From the NCBI RefSeq assembly GCF_024753205.1, contig NZ_JANUGZ010000003.1:620001-684000 (forward strand): a stretch of 64,000 nucleotides of DNA. Direction: 5' to 3'. Origin of the DNA: Massilia aurea. Lineage in GTDB: Bacteria > Pseudomonadota > Gammaproteobacteria > Burkholderiales > Burkholderiaceae_D. The position numbers and the translations under genes were made by a program. A model generated the notes under the pieces. It searched no databases. It saw only the letters and a list, made by a program, of their open reading frames with translations, and was not told the DNA's origin. Shown here one piece after another: positions 45,142 to 54,821 of this stretch. The first letter of the stretch is position 1. Each line of letters starts with the position of its first letter.

Positions 45142-45652
45142 TGATTACCCCAAAAAGAACTTCAAAGTTGTTTGTTGGACGTCCGACGGACGTCCTCCCC
45201 TGCTTTACTGCTTGTTGTATTCGTCGTGCCGCGCCAGTGATTCAGCCGGCAAGCGGCTGCGATTGTATCGGTACAATGTTTCAACAAAATGACACGATCT
45301 GTGGTTTGATTTACACCAGAATTGCGCCAATATGCATCAGCGTTTTCAGCCCGACAAATTCAATTTGGCTTGGCTATTCAGAGCTTTCTCGTATAAATCA
45401 CCCCGCCGGCGTTGTCGTTACGCGACAGAAATCGTGTCATTTGGCGCGCTTTATGACATGGCGGAATTATATGCGTGGCATTCCACGGCGAAATTTTTTC
45501 GGCAAAAAATCAGTAGAACCAGCGGTGCAACACAGAATTGTGTAGCGAGAAGACGACAAACCTTTCTTCTCGGTTAACTTAGTGCCGAAAAGTCGAAGGT
45601 TGTTTATGACAGGCAGGCGATCCGGCGGGCGCCGGATCGGGGATGACACACT
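45142..45652. promoter_or_regulatory. long leader between TonB receptor and adenosine deaminase genes
   Basis: This 511-base AT-rich gap, free of credible genes, contains several ordered sites. Twin 8-bp palindromes GGACGTCC lie at 45177-45184 and 45188-45195, about 40 bases before the receptor start. ATTGTATCGGTACAAT (45262-45277) is a perfect dyad with a four-base centre. AAATGACACGAT (45287-45298) is repeated in inverted form as ATCGTGTCATTT (45431-45442). These look like binding sites for a regulator of the receptor gene. Confidence 0.5.
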
Positions 45653-47146
45653 TTATTTCGCGCGCGCAGTCTGGGTCGCCATGGCAGCGACCTGCGCCTC
45701 GAATCGGGCGTAACGCCCGTCGAGCTGTTTTGTTAAGCGTTGCTTTTCTGCCACAGACAGGAAGGCGTAGCGGATGCTGTTGTACGACGCCTTCTTGATT
45801 TCCGCGTAAGTAGGCTTGAACTGGCTGGCAAATTGCATGTACTCGTGCGACAGCGTGTGACGGGTCACGCCGGCGTCGTCAGTCGAAATCACGTAGGGCA
45901 CGCCATACTTGCGGTACAGGTGGATCGGATGATCCGCGCCTGCCACGCCGCTGATGAACGCGTTTGAGGTCAGGTTGATCTCGACCGGAATATCCTTCTC
46001 GCGCATCGTCTTGATGATGGCCGGTGCATTGGCTTCATGCGCCAGGTCCAGGCCATGGCCGATGCGGTCGGCGCCGGCAATGCCCAGGGCGCTGTCGATG
46101 TGGAACTTCAGGCCTTCGGGCGGCACTTCACCCAGTGCCAGTTCGCCCGCATGCATCGCCACTTTAACGTCCGGATACACCGTTTTCAGGAAGCGGAACA
46201 TCTTCATGTGCAGCAGGTAGTCGCGCATCGACACGTTCAGGCTTTCCTGGCCGACGATGTTCACGCCGACGATGCGGCCGCCCTTGGCGGCGGCCTTGAA
46301 GCTCGACAACATCGCCGAAAACACCTGCGACGGCGCCAGGAGGCGCAGCGTGTAGTTCTGGTAGCGCATCGTGAAGCGCTCGTCGTCGATGCCTTCCGAT
46401 GCAGCATTGATCTGCGCGACGAAGGTGTCGATCGACGTGTTGTAGGCGGCGTTGGCGTCCAGCGCGGCCAGTTCGGCGCGCAACTGGGCGCCCAGCGCCG
46501 CGTCGTCGTTCACGCTGGCGCGGGTGCTGGTGTCGAACGCGGGGTTGGCCACGAACGGCGAGAGCAGGAACATCGTTTCGATGTAGCCGACATTTTCGGC
46601 AATGGCGCGCGCCTTGATCTCCTGCAGGCCTTCGCGCAAGTTGTCGTTGGCCACCGGGCCGAAGTAGCCGAAGGTGCCGAAGAACAGGCGGTCCGGCGCG
46701 GGCTGGATGGCGACGTGGTTGCTGAAATCCTTGTTCGACCAGCGCTTGACCAGCTCGCGCCAGGTGTTTTCGTCGGCATTGACCTCTGCGCCCGACAGGC
46801 AGGTGCGTTCAGCCGCAGGTTTGGCGCGCTGCGCAGCGATCGTCGCCTTGTCGGTCTCGATGCGGTAGGTGGTCTTGTCGATGCAGAAGCCCTGCTTGTC
46901 GACGAAATCGACATAGGTCTCGGCATAGATCGCGCCCGAATAATGGTGGTGCAAATCGCCGCCCTTGGGCATCTGCGTGAAGAACATCGTCAGCTCGGAC
47001 AGGCGCGGCGTGCTGCCCTCGATCAGGCTGGCGTAGTGTCGCGCGGTGGCCGCTTCGTTGGCGGTGACCGATGGCGCCCGGGCCAGGACGGGCGAAGCGA
47101 CGACGGCCAGCGCCAGCAGCGCACTACCGGGCAAATACTTGTGCAT
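45653..47146 (-). CDS. secreted adenosine deaminase (ADGF/CECR1-like)
   Basis: A 497-residue enzyme of the adenosine deaminase superfamily with a signal peptide (GSALLALAVVASPVLA) and an N-terminal extension, like extracellular ADA2/ADGF proteins. Zinc and catalytic motifs are present: DLHHHYSGA (HxH), VAMHAGELALGE, DRIGHGLDLA and VISTDDAGVTRH. It converts adenosine (possibly deoxyadenosine) to inosine in the periplasm or medium, which the purine phosphorylase encoded at 14-15 kb can use after uptake. It is a single gene, upstream of the TonB receptor in the same direction. Confidence 0.94.
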   Translation of the reverse strand: MHKYLPGSALLALAVVASPVLARAPSVTANEAATARHYASLIEGSTPRLSELTMFFTQMPKGGDLHHHYSGAIYAETYVDFVDKQGFCIDKTTYRIETDKATIAAQRAKPAAERTCLSGAEVNADENTWRELVKRWSNKDFSNHVAIQPAPDRLFFGTFGYFGPVANDNLREGLQEIKARAIAENVGYIETMFLLSPFVANPAFDTSTRASVNDDAALGAQLRAELAALDANAAYNTSIDTFVAQINAASEGIDDERFTMRYQNYTLRLLAPSQVFSAMLSSFKAAAKGGRIVGVNIVGQESLNVSMRDYLLHMKMFRFLKTVYPDVKVAMHAGELALGEVPPEGLKFHIDSALGIAGADRIGHGLDLAHEANAPAIIKTMREKDIPVEINLTSNAFISGVAGADHPIHLYRKYGVPYVISTDDAGVTRHTLSHEYMQFASQFKPTYAEIKKASYNSIRYAFLSVAEKQRLTKQLDGRYARFEAQVAAMATQTARAK

Positions 47147-47240
47147 GTGATACTTTCAGGATGGATGGCAAGCGTCAGACTCTAACGCCTTCGCCCAGGG
47201 TTGGCAATATTGCAGCTTGGACCGCCGCCGTGACGTCTCT

Positions 47241-47428
47241 GCCAACCATCACCGCGTGGACGGCACCGGTAACGATCAACGCGTGGAAGGCAGAGCCTTC
47301 CACCCTACGCAGGACGCGGTGATGGTTGGCAGCCAGATCACCCCGCACGAGAACGGCGCCGTTATTCGTAGGGTGGACGGCTCCGCCGTCCACGCGGTGG
47401 TGGTTGGCAGCCAGATCATCCGGCACGA
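47241..47428. repeat. paired GTAGGGTGG hairpin repeat, copy 2 (expanded)
   Basis: The 319-base gap between the adenosine deaminase and guanine deaminase genes is largely made of this repeat. Present are a partial reverse arm (47241-47264), an intact reverse hairpin with stem TGGAAGGC/GCCTTCCA (47284-47291, 47295-47302) ending CCCTAC (47303-47308), a repeat tail (GACGCGGTGATGGTTGGC, 47314-47330), and an intact forward hairpin starting GTAGGG at 47368 with stem TGGACGGC/GCCGTCCA (47374-47381, 47385-47392). The element AGCCAGATCA follows both GGTTGGC tails. Confidence 0.85.
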
Positions 47429-47465
47429 ACACGTCGCCGGCAACCATCAACACAGTCCGGACAAA

Positions 47466-48770
47466 TCAGCGTACATGCAGCAGGCGACCATACGAATACG
47501 TCGCGGCTACTGTACGGTCATCCCCCAGCAGCGCCAGCGCGAACAGCAGCTCTTCGAGCGAGTGGCTGTGACTCGTGCGGCGCGCCATCAGCGGCGTGGC
47601 TTCGCGGTCCAGCACCACGAAGTCGGCTTCGAGCCCGGGCGCGAAGCTGCCGATCGTGTCGTCCAGTCCCATCGCGCGCGCCGCGCCCAGCGTGGCGAGA
47701 TAAAACATGCGCAGCGCCGTGAGGTAGCTGCCTTTCATGCGCGCGACCTTGTACGCTTCGTTCATCGTCTGCAGCAGCGAGAATGACGTGCCGGCGCCCA
47801 CGTCCGTACCCAGCGACAGCAGCATGCCGGCCTTGTCGGCGCGTTCGAAGTCGAACAGGCCGCTGCCCAGGAACAGGTTCGACGTGGGGCACACGGCGGC
47901 GGCCGAGCCGGTAGCGGCCATGCGCGCCATATCTTCGTCGTCGAGCCAGATGCAGTGGCCGAACATTGCGCGCGGGCGCATCAGGCCATAGCTGTCGTAC
48001 ACATCGAGATAGCTGCGCGCCTGCGGAAACAGCTCGCCCACCCAGGTGCACTCGTCGCGGTTCTCGGCCACGTGGGTCTGGATGAAGGTGTCCGGGTACG
48101 CCGCCGCCAGCTCGCCCGTCAGGCGCAGCTGGGCTTCGGTCGACGTCGGCGCGAAGCGCGGCGTGATCGCATACAGCGCGCGGCCGCGCTTGTGCCAGCG
48201 CTTGATCAGCGCTTCGCTCTCGCCAAGCTCACCTTCGAGGTCGCGCAGGAAGTCCGGGCAATTGCGGTCCATCAGCACCTTGCCCGCCACCATGCGCAGG
48301 TTGCGCGCTTCGCTCGCGGCAAAGAACGCGTCGACCGATTGCGGGTGCACGGTGCAGTAGACCATGGCCGTGGTGGTCCCGCAGCGCAGCAGCTCGTCGA
48401 GGAAAAAGTCGGCCGTCGAGCGGCCGTCTTCATGATCTTCGTAGCGGCGCTCGGTCGGGAAGGTATAGGTCTCGAGCCACGGCAGCAGGCCCGGGGCTGG
48501 CGAGGCGATCATGTCGGTCTGCGGGTAATGCAGGTGCGTGTCGATGAAGCCGGGGACGATCAGCTTGCCGCGATAGTCGACGGGTTCGAGGTCCGCCGGC
48601 AGCGTTGGCGCGAGCGCGGCGTAGTCGCCGGCGGCCAGGATGCGGCCATCCTCGACGATCAACAGGCCGTCTTCATGAAACAGCGCGGCGCCGTCGTCGA
48701 ACGCCGGATCGGCGCGAAAGTGCAGCAGGCTGGCGCGATAGGCCTGCACATTGGGTGATGCAGTGGGCAT
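47466..48770 (-). CDS. guaD: guanine deaminase
   Basis: A 434-residue amidohydrolase converting guanine to xanthine. Metal ligands and signature: FIDTHLHYPQTDMIASPAPG, IQTHVAENRDE, AMFGHCIWLDDED and SLGTDVGAGTSFSLLQTM. The ATG at 48770 shares one base with the xdhC stop (TAATG), so it is the last gene of the leftward xdhA-xdhB-xdhC-guaD operon; its product is the substrate of the xanthine dehydrogenase encoded just upstream. Confidence 0.97.
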   Translation of the reverse strand: MPTASPNVQAYRASLLHFRADPAFDDGAALFHEDGLLIVEDGRILAAGDYAALAPTLPADLEPVDYRGKLIVPGFIDTHLHYPQTDMIASPAPGLLPWLETYTFPTERRYEDHEDGRSTADFFLDELLRCGTTTAMVYCTVHPQSVDAFFAASEARNLRMVAGKVLMDRNCPDFLRDLEGELGESEALIKRWHKRGRALYAITPRFAPTSTEAQLRLTGELAAAYPDTFIQTHVAENRDECTWVGELFPQARSYLDVYDSYGLMRPRAMFGHCIWLDDEDMARMAATGSAAAVCPTSNLFLGSGLFDFERADKAGMLLSLGTDVGAGTSFSLLQTMNEAYKVARMKGSYLTALRMFYLATLGAARAMGLDDTIGSFAPGLEADFVVLDREATPLMARRTSHSHSLEELLFALALLGDDRTVAATYSYGRLLHVR

Positions 48771-49762
48771 TACAAAAATTCCGGTTGAGGTTCGGGGTGG
48801 TGTGCAGCTTCCCACACGGCCAGCAATTGCGCCACACTCGATGCGGCGATCACGGCCGGGGCCTTGCCGGCAATATCGGGCAGGCCGATCGGGCAGACCA
48901 TATTGGCCAGGCGCGCATCGTCGATGCCGCGCTCACGCAGACGTGCTTCGAACTGGCTGCGCTTGGTGCCTGATCCAATCAGGCCAAACCAGTCGGGCAT
49001 GGCCGGATGCGCGGGGCGCGCCAGGATCGCGTGGCACAGGCGCAGGTCGAGCGCGTGGCTGTGGGTCATGACGAGAAAGCTCGTGCCGGGCGCGGCGTGT
49101 TCTACCAGCGCCTCGGGCGTATCGGTCGCCTCGATCGTCACGTTCGGGGGGATGGATGCCGGGAACATGGCGTCGCGTTCGTCGACCCACGTCACGCGAC
49201 ATGGCAGCTCGGCCAGCGCGCGCACGATGGCGGCGCCCACGTGGCCTGCTCCGAACAGCATCAGGTGCGCGCAAGGCGCCAGGACCGGGTCAAGCAGCCA
49301 GCGGCGACCGCCCTCGCCGTCCAGCACCCGGGCTTCGGGTGCGCGTTCAAATGCTGGCGCGTCCGGCGTACCCGCGAGGGGCGCCGCGTCGTCGAACAAG
49401 GCCCACTCGCACGCGCCGTCGAGGGCGACGAGGCGCCATGTGTCGACGTTGCGGCGTGCGCGAAGAATCTCGACCTGCGCGGCATCGACGCGTTCGAACG
49501 CCAGCCAGGCGACGCCGCCACAGCACTGGCCGAGGCTCGGGCCCAGCGCAAAGCGTTCGAAGCGGCGCGCTTCGCCAAGTTCCAGCATCGTGCGCGCAAT
49601 CTCCAGCGCGCGGTGTTCGAGATGGCCGCCGCCGATGGTGTCGTCAAAATCGTGCGCGCGCACCAGCATCTTCGCGCCCGGCTCGCGCGGCGCCGAGCCC
49701 TTCACGGCCGCTACCGTGACCAGCACGGACGGCACATCGCCCTGGGCGCGCAGCCAGTCCAT
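48770..49762 (-). CDS. xdhC: xanthine dehydrogenase accessory protein XdhC
   Basis: A 330-residue XdhC, which binds the molybdenum cofactor, helps its sulfuration and inserts it into XdhB. The N-terminal XdhC/CoxI domain has SVLVTVAAVKGSAPREPGAK and the cysteine motif SLGQCCGGV; the C-terminal Rossmann domain has LMLFGAGHVGAAIVRAL. The ATG at 49762 is two bases after the xdhB stop. The frame is open further upstream only as a shadow of xdhB. Confidence 0.95.
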   Translation of the reverse strand: MDWLRAQGDVPSVLVTVAAVKGSAPREPGAKMLVRAHDFDDTIGGGHLEHRALEIARTMLELGEARRFERFALGPSLGQCCGGVAWLAFERVDAAQVEILRARRNVDTWRLVALDGACEWALFDDAAPLAGTPDAPAFERAPEARVLDGEGGRRWLLDPVLAPCAHLMLFGAGHVGAAIVRALAELPCRVTWVDERDAMFPASIPPNVTIEATDTPEALVEHAAPGTSFLVMTHSHALDLRLCHAILARPAHPAMPDWFGLIGSGTKRSQFEARLRERGIDDARLANMVCPIGLPDIAGKAPAVIAASSVAQLLAVWEAAHHPEPQPEFL

Positions 49763-49764
49763 CG

Positions 49765-52098
49765 TCACGCGCGCGCGCCGGCGGCGCCCTCGACAAATGC
49801 GATCGCATCCAGAATGGCTTCGCTCGTTGCGGGGGCATTTAGTGGTGGATTGACCCGGTGCCCGCCCACGCTCGAGATAGCGTCGCGGATCGCGAAGAAG
49901 ACCGAGAACGGCAACAGCAGCGGCGGCTCGCCCACGGCCTTGGAGCGGTGGATACTGTCTTCGACGTTGGCGTTGTCGAACAACGCGATGCGGAAATCCT
50001 CGGGGCAGTCCGAGACTGCCGGGATTTTGTAGGTCGACGGCGCATGCGTCATCAGCTTGCCGGCCTGGTTCCACCACAGTTCTTCGGTGGTCAGCCACCC
50101 CATGCCCTGGATGAAGGCGCCTTCGACCTGGCCGATGTCAATCGCCGGATTGAGCGAGCGGCCGGCATCGTACAGCGCATCCACGCGCAGCAGCTTCCAT
50201 TCGCCGGTGAGCGTGTCGACCACCACTTCGGACACGGCCGCGCCGTACGCGAAGTACGAAAACGGGCGGCCCGTCATCGTCTTCGGGTCCCAATGCAGGC
50301 CCGGCGTGGCATAGAAGCCATCGGACCACAGCTGCACGCGCGCCAGGTAGGCTTTGGCGACGAGCTCCTCGAATGGCAGCGCCAGGCCCGCGACGAACAC
50401 GGTGCCGGCCGCGAAGCGCACGTCGCTGGCCGCGCCGCCGTACTGCTGCGCCGCGAATTGCGCGAGGCGCGCGCGGATCTTGCCGGCGGCATCCTGCGCG
50501 GCCTTGCCGTTCAGGTCCGCGCCGGTCGAGGCGGCGGTGGCCGACGTGTTGGAAACCTTGCTGGTGTTGGTCGCGGTGGCGCGCACGCGACCGAGTTCGA
50601 CACCCAGCTCGTGCGCCACGACCTGCATCACCTTGGTGTTGATGCCCTGCCCCATCTCGGTGCCGCCGTGGTTGACGAGGATGGAGCCGTCCACATAGAC
50701 GTGCACCAGCGCGCCGGCCTGGTTCAGGTGCGTGACGTTGAACGCGATCCCGAACTTGAGCGGCGTGAGCGCCAGCCCCTTCTTGAGTACGGGGCTGGTG
50801 CGGTTGTAGTCGTCCACGGCCGCGCGCCGCGCGCGGTAATCGCTGCCCGTTTCCAGTTCGGCCACCAGTTCGGGGATCACGTTGTCGACAATCGTCTGGC
50901 CATAGGGCGTGACGTTGCACTCCTGCTTTCCGTAGAAATTCAGGCGCCGGATGTCGAGCGCGTCGCGGCCCAGGTTGCGTGCGATCTCATCCAACACGTA
51001 TTCGATGGCAATGGCGCCCTGCGGACCGCCGAAGCCGCGAAATGCGGTGTTCGATTGCGTGTTGGTCTTGCCGCAGGCGGCGCGAATATCGACGTCGGAC
51101 AGGTAATACGCATTGTCGAAGTGGCAGACGGCGCGCGTGGCGACAGGCCCGGACAGGTCGGCCGAGTAGCCGGCGCGCGTGACCATGTCGACCCGCGCGG
51201 CCAGGATGCGGCCCGCGTCGTCGTAGCCGACTTCGTACTCGTAATGGAAGCAGTGGCGCTTGCCGGTGACGAGCATGTCGTCGTCGCGGTCGGCGCGCAG
51301 CTTGACGGGGTGGCCCGTACGCACTGCGGCGATGGCGGCCGCCGCGGCCCACAGCGCGGACTGCGATTCTTTGCCACCAAAGCCGCCGCCCATGCGGCGG
51401 CACTCGACCGTCACGTGGTGCGAATGCAGGCCGAGCGCATGGGCGATCACGTGCTGCATCTCGCTCGGGTGCTGGGTCGACGAGTACACGTGCATGCCGC
51501 GGTCTTCGCCGGGAATCGCATACGCGATCTGGCCTTCAAGGTAGAACTGCTCTTGCCCGCCCACGTACAGCTGGCCCTTGACCGTGTGCGGCGCGCGCGC
51601 GAACGCTGCTTCGGCGTCGCCACGCGTCAGGCGCATGGGCGGCAGCACGTACGATTGCGCAGCGCGCGCTGCCTGCGGGGTCAGGATCGCCGGCAGGTCC
51701 TCGTACGTCACCTGCGCCAGGCGCGCGGCGCGCCGTGCGTTGTCGTGGCTGTCGGCGACGACGATGAAGATTGGCTGGCCCACGTACTGCACGAGGCCAT
51801 CGGCCAGGATCGGGTCGTCGTGGATGATCGGACCGCAATCGTTCAGGCCCGGGATGTCGGTCACGGTCAGCACGGCGACCACGCCGGCGCTGGCCCGCAC
51901 CGGCGCCAGGTCGATGGCGGTGATGTGCGCATGCGCATGCGACGACAGGCCGAGCGCCGCATGCAGCGTGCCGGCCAGCTCGGCGATATCGTCGGTGAAG
52001 GTGGCGCCGCCGCGCACGTGCAGCTCGCTCGACTCGTGCTTGCGCGCGCGGCCCACTTCGGCCCAGGCGTCCAGGTTCTTGATGCCGCCGTCGTTCAT
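49765..52098 (-). CDS. xdhB: xanthine dehydrogenase, molybdopterin subunit
   Basis: A 777-residue large subunit carrying the Mo cofactor; it oxidises hypoxanthine and xanthine to urate. Motifs: GGGFGGKESQSALWAAAAAI, RGFGGPQGAIAIEYVLDEIA, GGTEMGQGINTKV, and KAVGEPPLLLPFSVFFA, whose Glu is the catalytic base in characterised enzymes. The start at 52098 has GAGGAG eight bases upstream. It lies ten bases after xdhA. The length agrees with bacterial XdhB (about 770-780). Confidence 0.97.
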   Translation of the reverse strand: MNDGGIKNLDAWAEVGRARKHESSELHVRGGATFTDDIAELAGTLHAALGLSSHAHAHITAIDLAPVRASAGVVAVLTVTDIPGLNDCGPIIHDDPILADGLVQYVGQPIFIVVADSHDNARRAARLAQVTYEDLPAILTPQAARAAQSYVLPPMRLTRGDAEAAFARAPHTVKGQLYVGGQEQFYLEGQIAYAIPGEDRGMHVYSSTQHPSEMQHVIAHALGLHSHHVTVECRRMGGGFGGKESQSALWAAAAAIAAVRTGHPVKLRADRDDDMLVTGKRHCFHYEYEVGYDDAGRILAARVDMVTRAGYSADLSGPVATRAVCHFDNAYYLSDVDIRAACGKTNTQSNTAFRGFGGPQGAIAIEYVLDEIARNLGRDALDIRRLNFYGKQECNVTPYGQTIVDNVIPELVAELETGSDYRARRAAVDDYNRTSPVLKKGLALTPLKFGIAFNVTHLNQAGALVHVYVDGSILVNHGGTEMGQGINTKVMQVVAHELGVELGRVRATATNTSKVSNTSATAASTGADLNGKAAQDAAGKIRARLAQFAAQQYGGAASDVRFAAGTVFVAGLALPFEELVAKAYLARVQLWSDGFYATPGLHWDPKTMTGRPFSYFAYGAAVSEVVVDTLTGEWKLLRVDALYDAGRSLNPAIDIGQVEGAFIQGMGWLTTEELWWNQAGKLMTHAPSTYKIPAVSDCPEDFRIALFDNANVEDSIHRSKAVGEPPLLLPFSVFFAIRDAISSVGGHRVNPPLNAPATSEAILDAIAFVEGAAGARA

Positions 52099-52108
52099 GG
52101 TCGTCTCC

Positions 52109-53578
<1,470 letters not shown>

Positions 53579-53687
53579 GCCTGTCTTTGGTGAGTGGATT
53601 GCTGGACGCCAAAGGCGGAAGGCTACCATTCAGCGCCCGCCAACCTATAACCAATATGTGATATCGCTCATATCGAAAAGCATATAC

Positions 53688-53786
53688 GTAGGGTGGACGG
53701 CTATGCCGTCCACGCGTCCGACTTGCCGTCGCACACCACAGAGCATGGTTGGTTTGAACGCGTGGGCGGAAATCCGCCCACCCTAC
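53688..53786. repeat. paired GTAGGGTGG hairpin repeat, copy 3
   Basis: Forward copy: GTAGGG at 53688, stem TGGACGGC/GCCGTCCA (53694-53701, 53705-53712), then CGCG. Reverse copy: CGCG, stem TGGGCGG/CCGCCCA (53763-53769, 53774-53780), then CCCTAC ending at 53786. The inner GAGCATGGTTGGTTTG (53741-53756) is a diverged GGTTGG tail. The final CTA (53783-53785) is also the stop codon (TAG on the minus strand) of the allantoinase gene. Confidence 0.85.
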
Positions 53787-54736
53787 TTGTGGTCAAGGCA
53801 AGGATGCACGATTTTCCAGTGATTGGCGATATCGATGCGCCGCGTGACCCAGACCTTGTCGTGCCGGCCCACATAATCGAGGAAGCGCGCCAGCGCCGCC
53901 GTGCGGCCCGGGCGGCCCGCCAGGCGGCAATGCAGACCGACCGACAGCATCTTGGGCTGGTTCAGGCCATCCGGATCGCCCTCGGCGTACAGCACGTCGA
54001 ACGCATCCTTCAGGTAATCAAAGAACTGCGTGCCCGAATTGAAACCGCCGGCCGAGGCGAAGCGCATGTCGTTGGTGTCGAGCGTGTACGGCACCACCAG
54101 GTGCGGCGTGCGGCGCACCAAGCCGTCCGGCCCGGCCGCGTCGACCTGCTGCCAGAACGGCAGGTCGTCACCGTAATGGTCGGCGTCGTAGGCAAAGCCA
54201 CCATGCTCGACCACGAGGCGGCGCGTGTTGGGCGAGTCGCGCCCCGTGTACCAGCCCTGCGGCGGCGCCCCCGTCAGGTCGCGGAAAATCGCCACGGCTT
54301 CGCGCAGGTGGGCGCGCTCGGTGGCTTCGTCAACGTTCTGGTACGAGATCCAGCGCAGGCCGTGGCAGGCGATCTCGTGCCCCAGTTCCTGGAACGCGGC
54401 CACTGCCTCGGGATGGCGCGCCAGCGCCTGCGCCACGCCGAACACGGTCAGCGGCAGCTTGCGGTCCTCGAACAGGCGCAGCAGGCGCCACAGGCCGGCG
54501 CGCGAGCCGTATTCGTAGAGCGACTCCATGCTCATGTGGCGCGCGGGAAAGGCGCTGGCGCCGACGATCTCGGAAAGAAAAGTTTCGGACGCCGCATCGC
54601 CATGCAGCACATTGTTCTCGGCGCCTTCTTCGTAGTTGAGCACGAACTGCAGCGCGATGCGCGCCGCGCCCGGCCATTGCGGATGAGGCGGCGTGCGGCC
54701 GTAGCCGGCCAGGTCGCGCGGGTAGGAGGTCGGCAT
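53783..54736 (-). CDS. puuE: allantoinase PuuE
   Basis: A 317-residue member of the polysaccharide-deacetylase superfamily, the metal-independent PuuE allantoinase that opens allantoin to allantoate. Characteristic: YPRDLAGYGRTPPHPQWPGA, LNYEEGAENNVLHGD, GHEIACHGLRW and GWYTGRDSPNTRRLVVEHGG. The ATG at 54736 has GGA nine bases upstream; another ATG two codons before is possible. Its stop codon falls inside a hairpin repeat. It is the only step of the urate-to-allantoate route in the window besides HIU hydrolase. Confidence 0.95.
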   Translation of the reverse strand: MPTSYPRDLAGYGRTPPHPQWPGAARIALQFVLNYEEGAENNVLHGDAASETFLSEIVGASAFPARHMSMESLYEYGSRAGLWRLLRLFEDRKLPLTVFGVAQALARHPEAVAAFQELGHEIACHGLRWISYQNVDEATERAHLREAVAIFRDLTGAPPQGWYTGRDSPNTRRLVVEHGGFAYDADHYGDDLPFWQQVDAAGPDGLVRRTPHLVVPYTLDTNDMRFASAGGFNSGTQFFDYLKDAFDVLYAEGDPDGLNQPKMLSVGLHCRLAGRPGRTAALARFLDYVGRHDKVWVTRRIDIANHWKIVHPCLDHK

Positions 54737-54821
54737 GAGCATTCCAGAGGGAGTTTGTCCACTTACATCGTGCCATGCCATGCCCGCAGCAGTCCAGTGT
54801 GGATGCCCGGTCTGTCGTTCT

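Noticed and set aside
47175..47453. A 92-codon minus-strand frame containing repeated ANHHRV and HPT peptides
   Set aside because: The peptide repetition is simply the translation of the GTAGGGTGG hairpin repeats; similar frames occur at 9335-9550. Likely sources of false hypothetical proteins.
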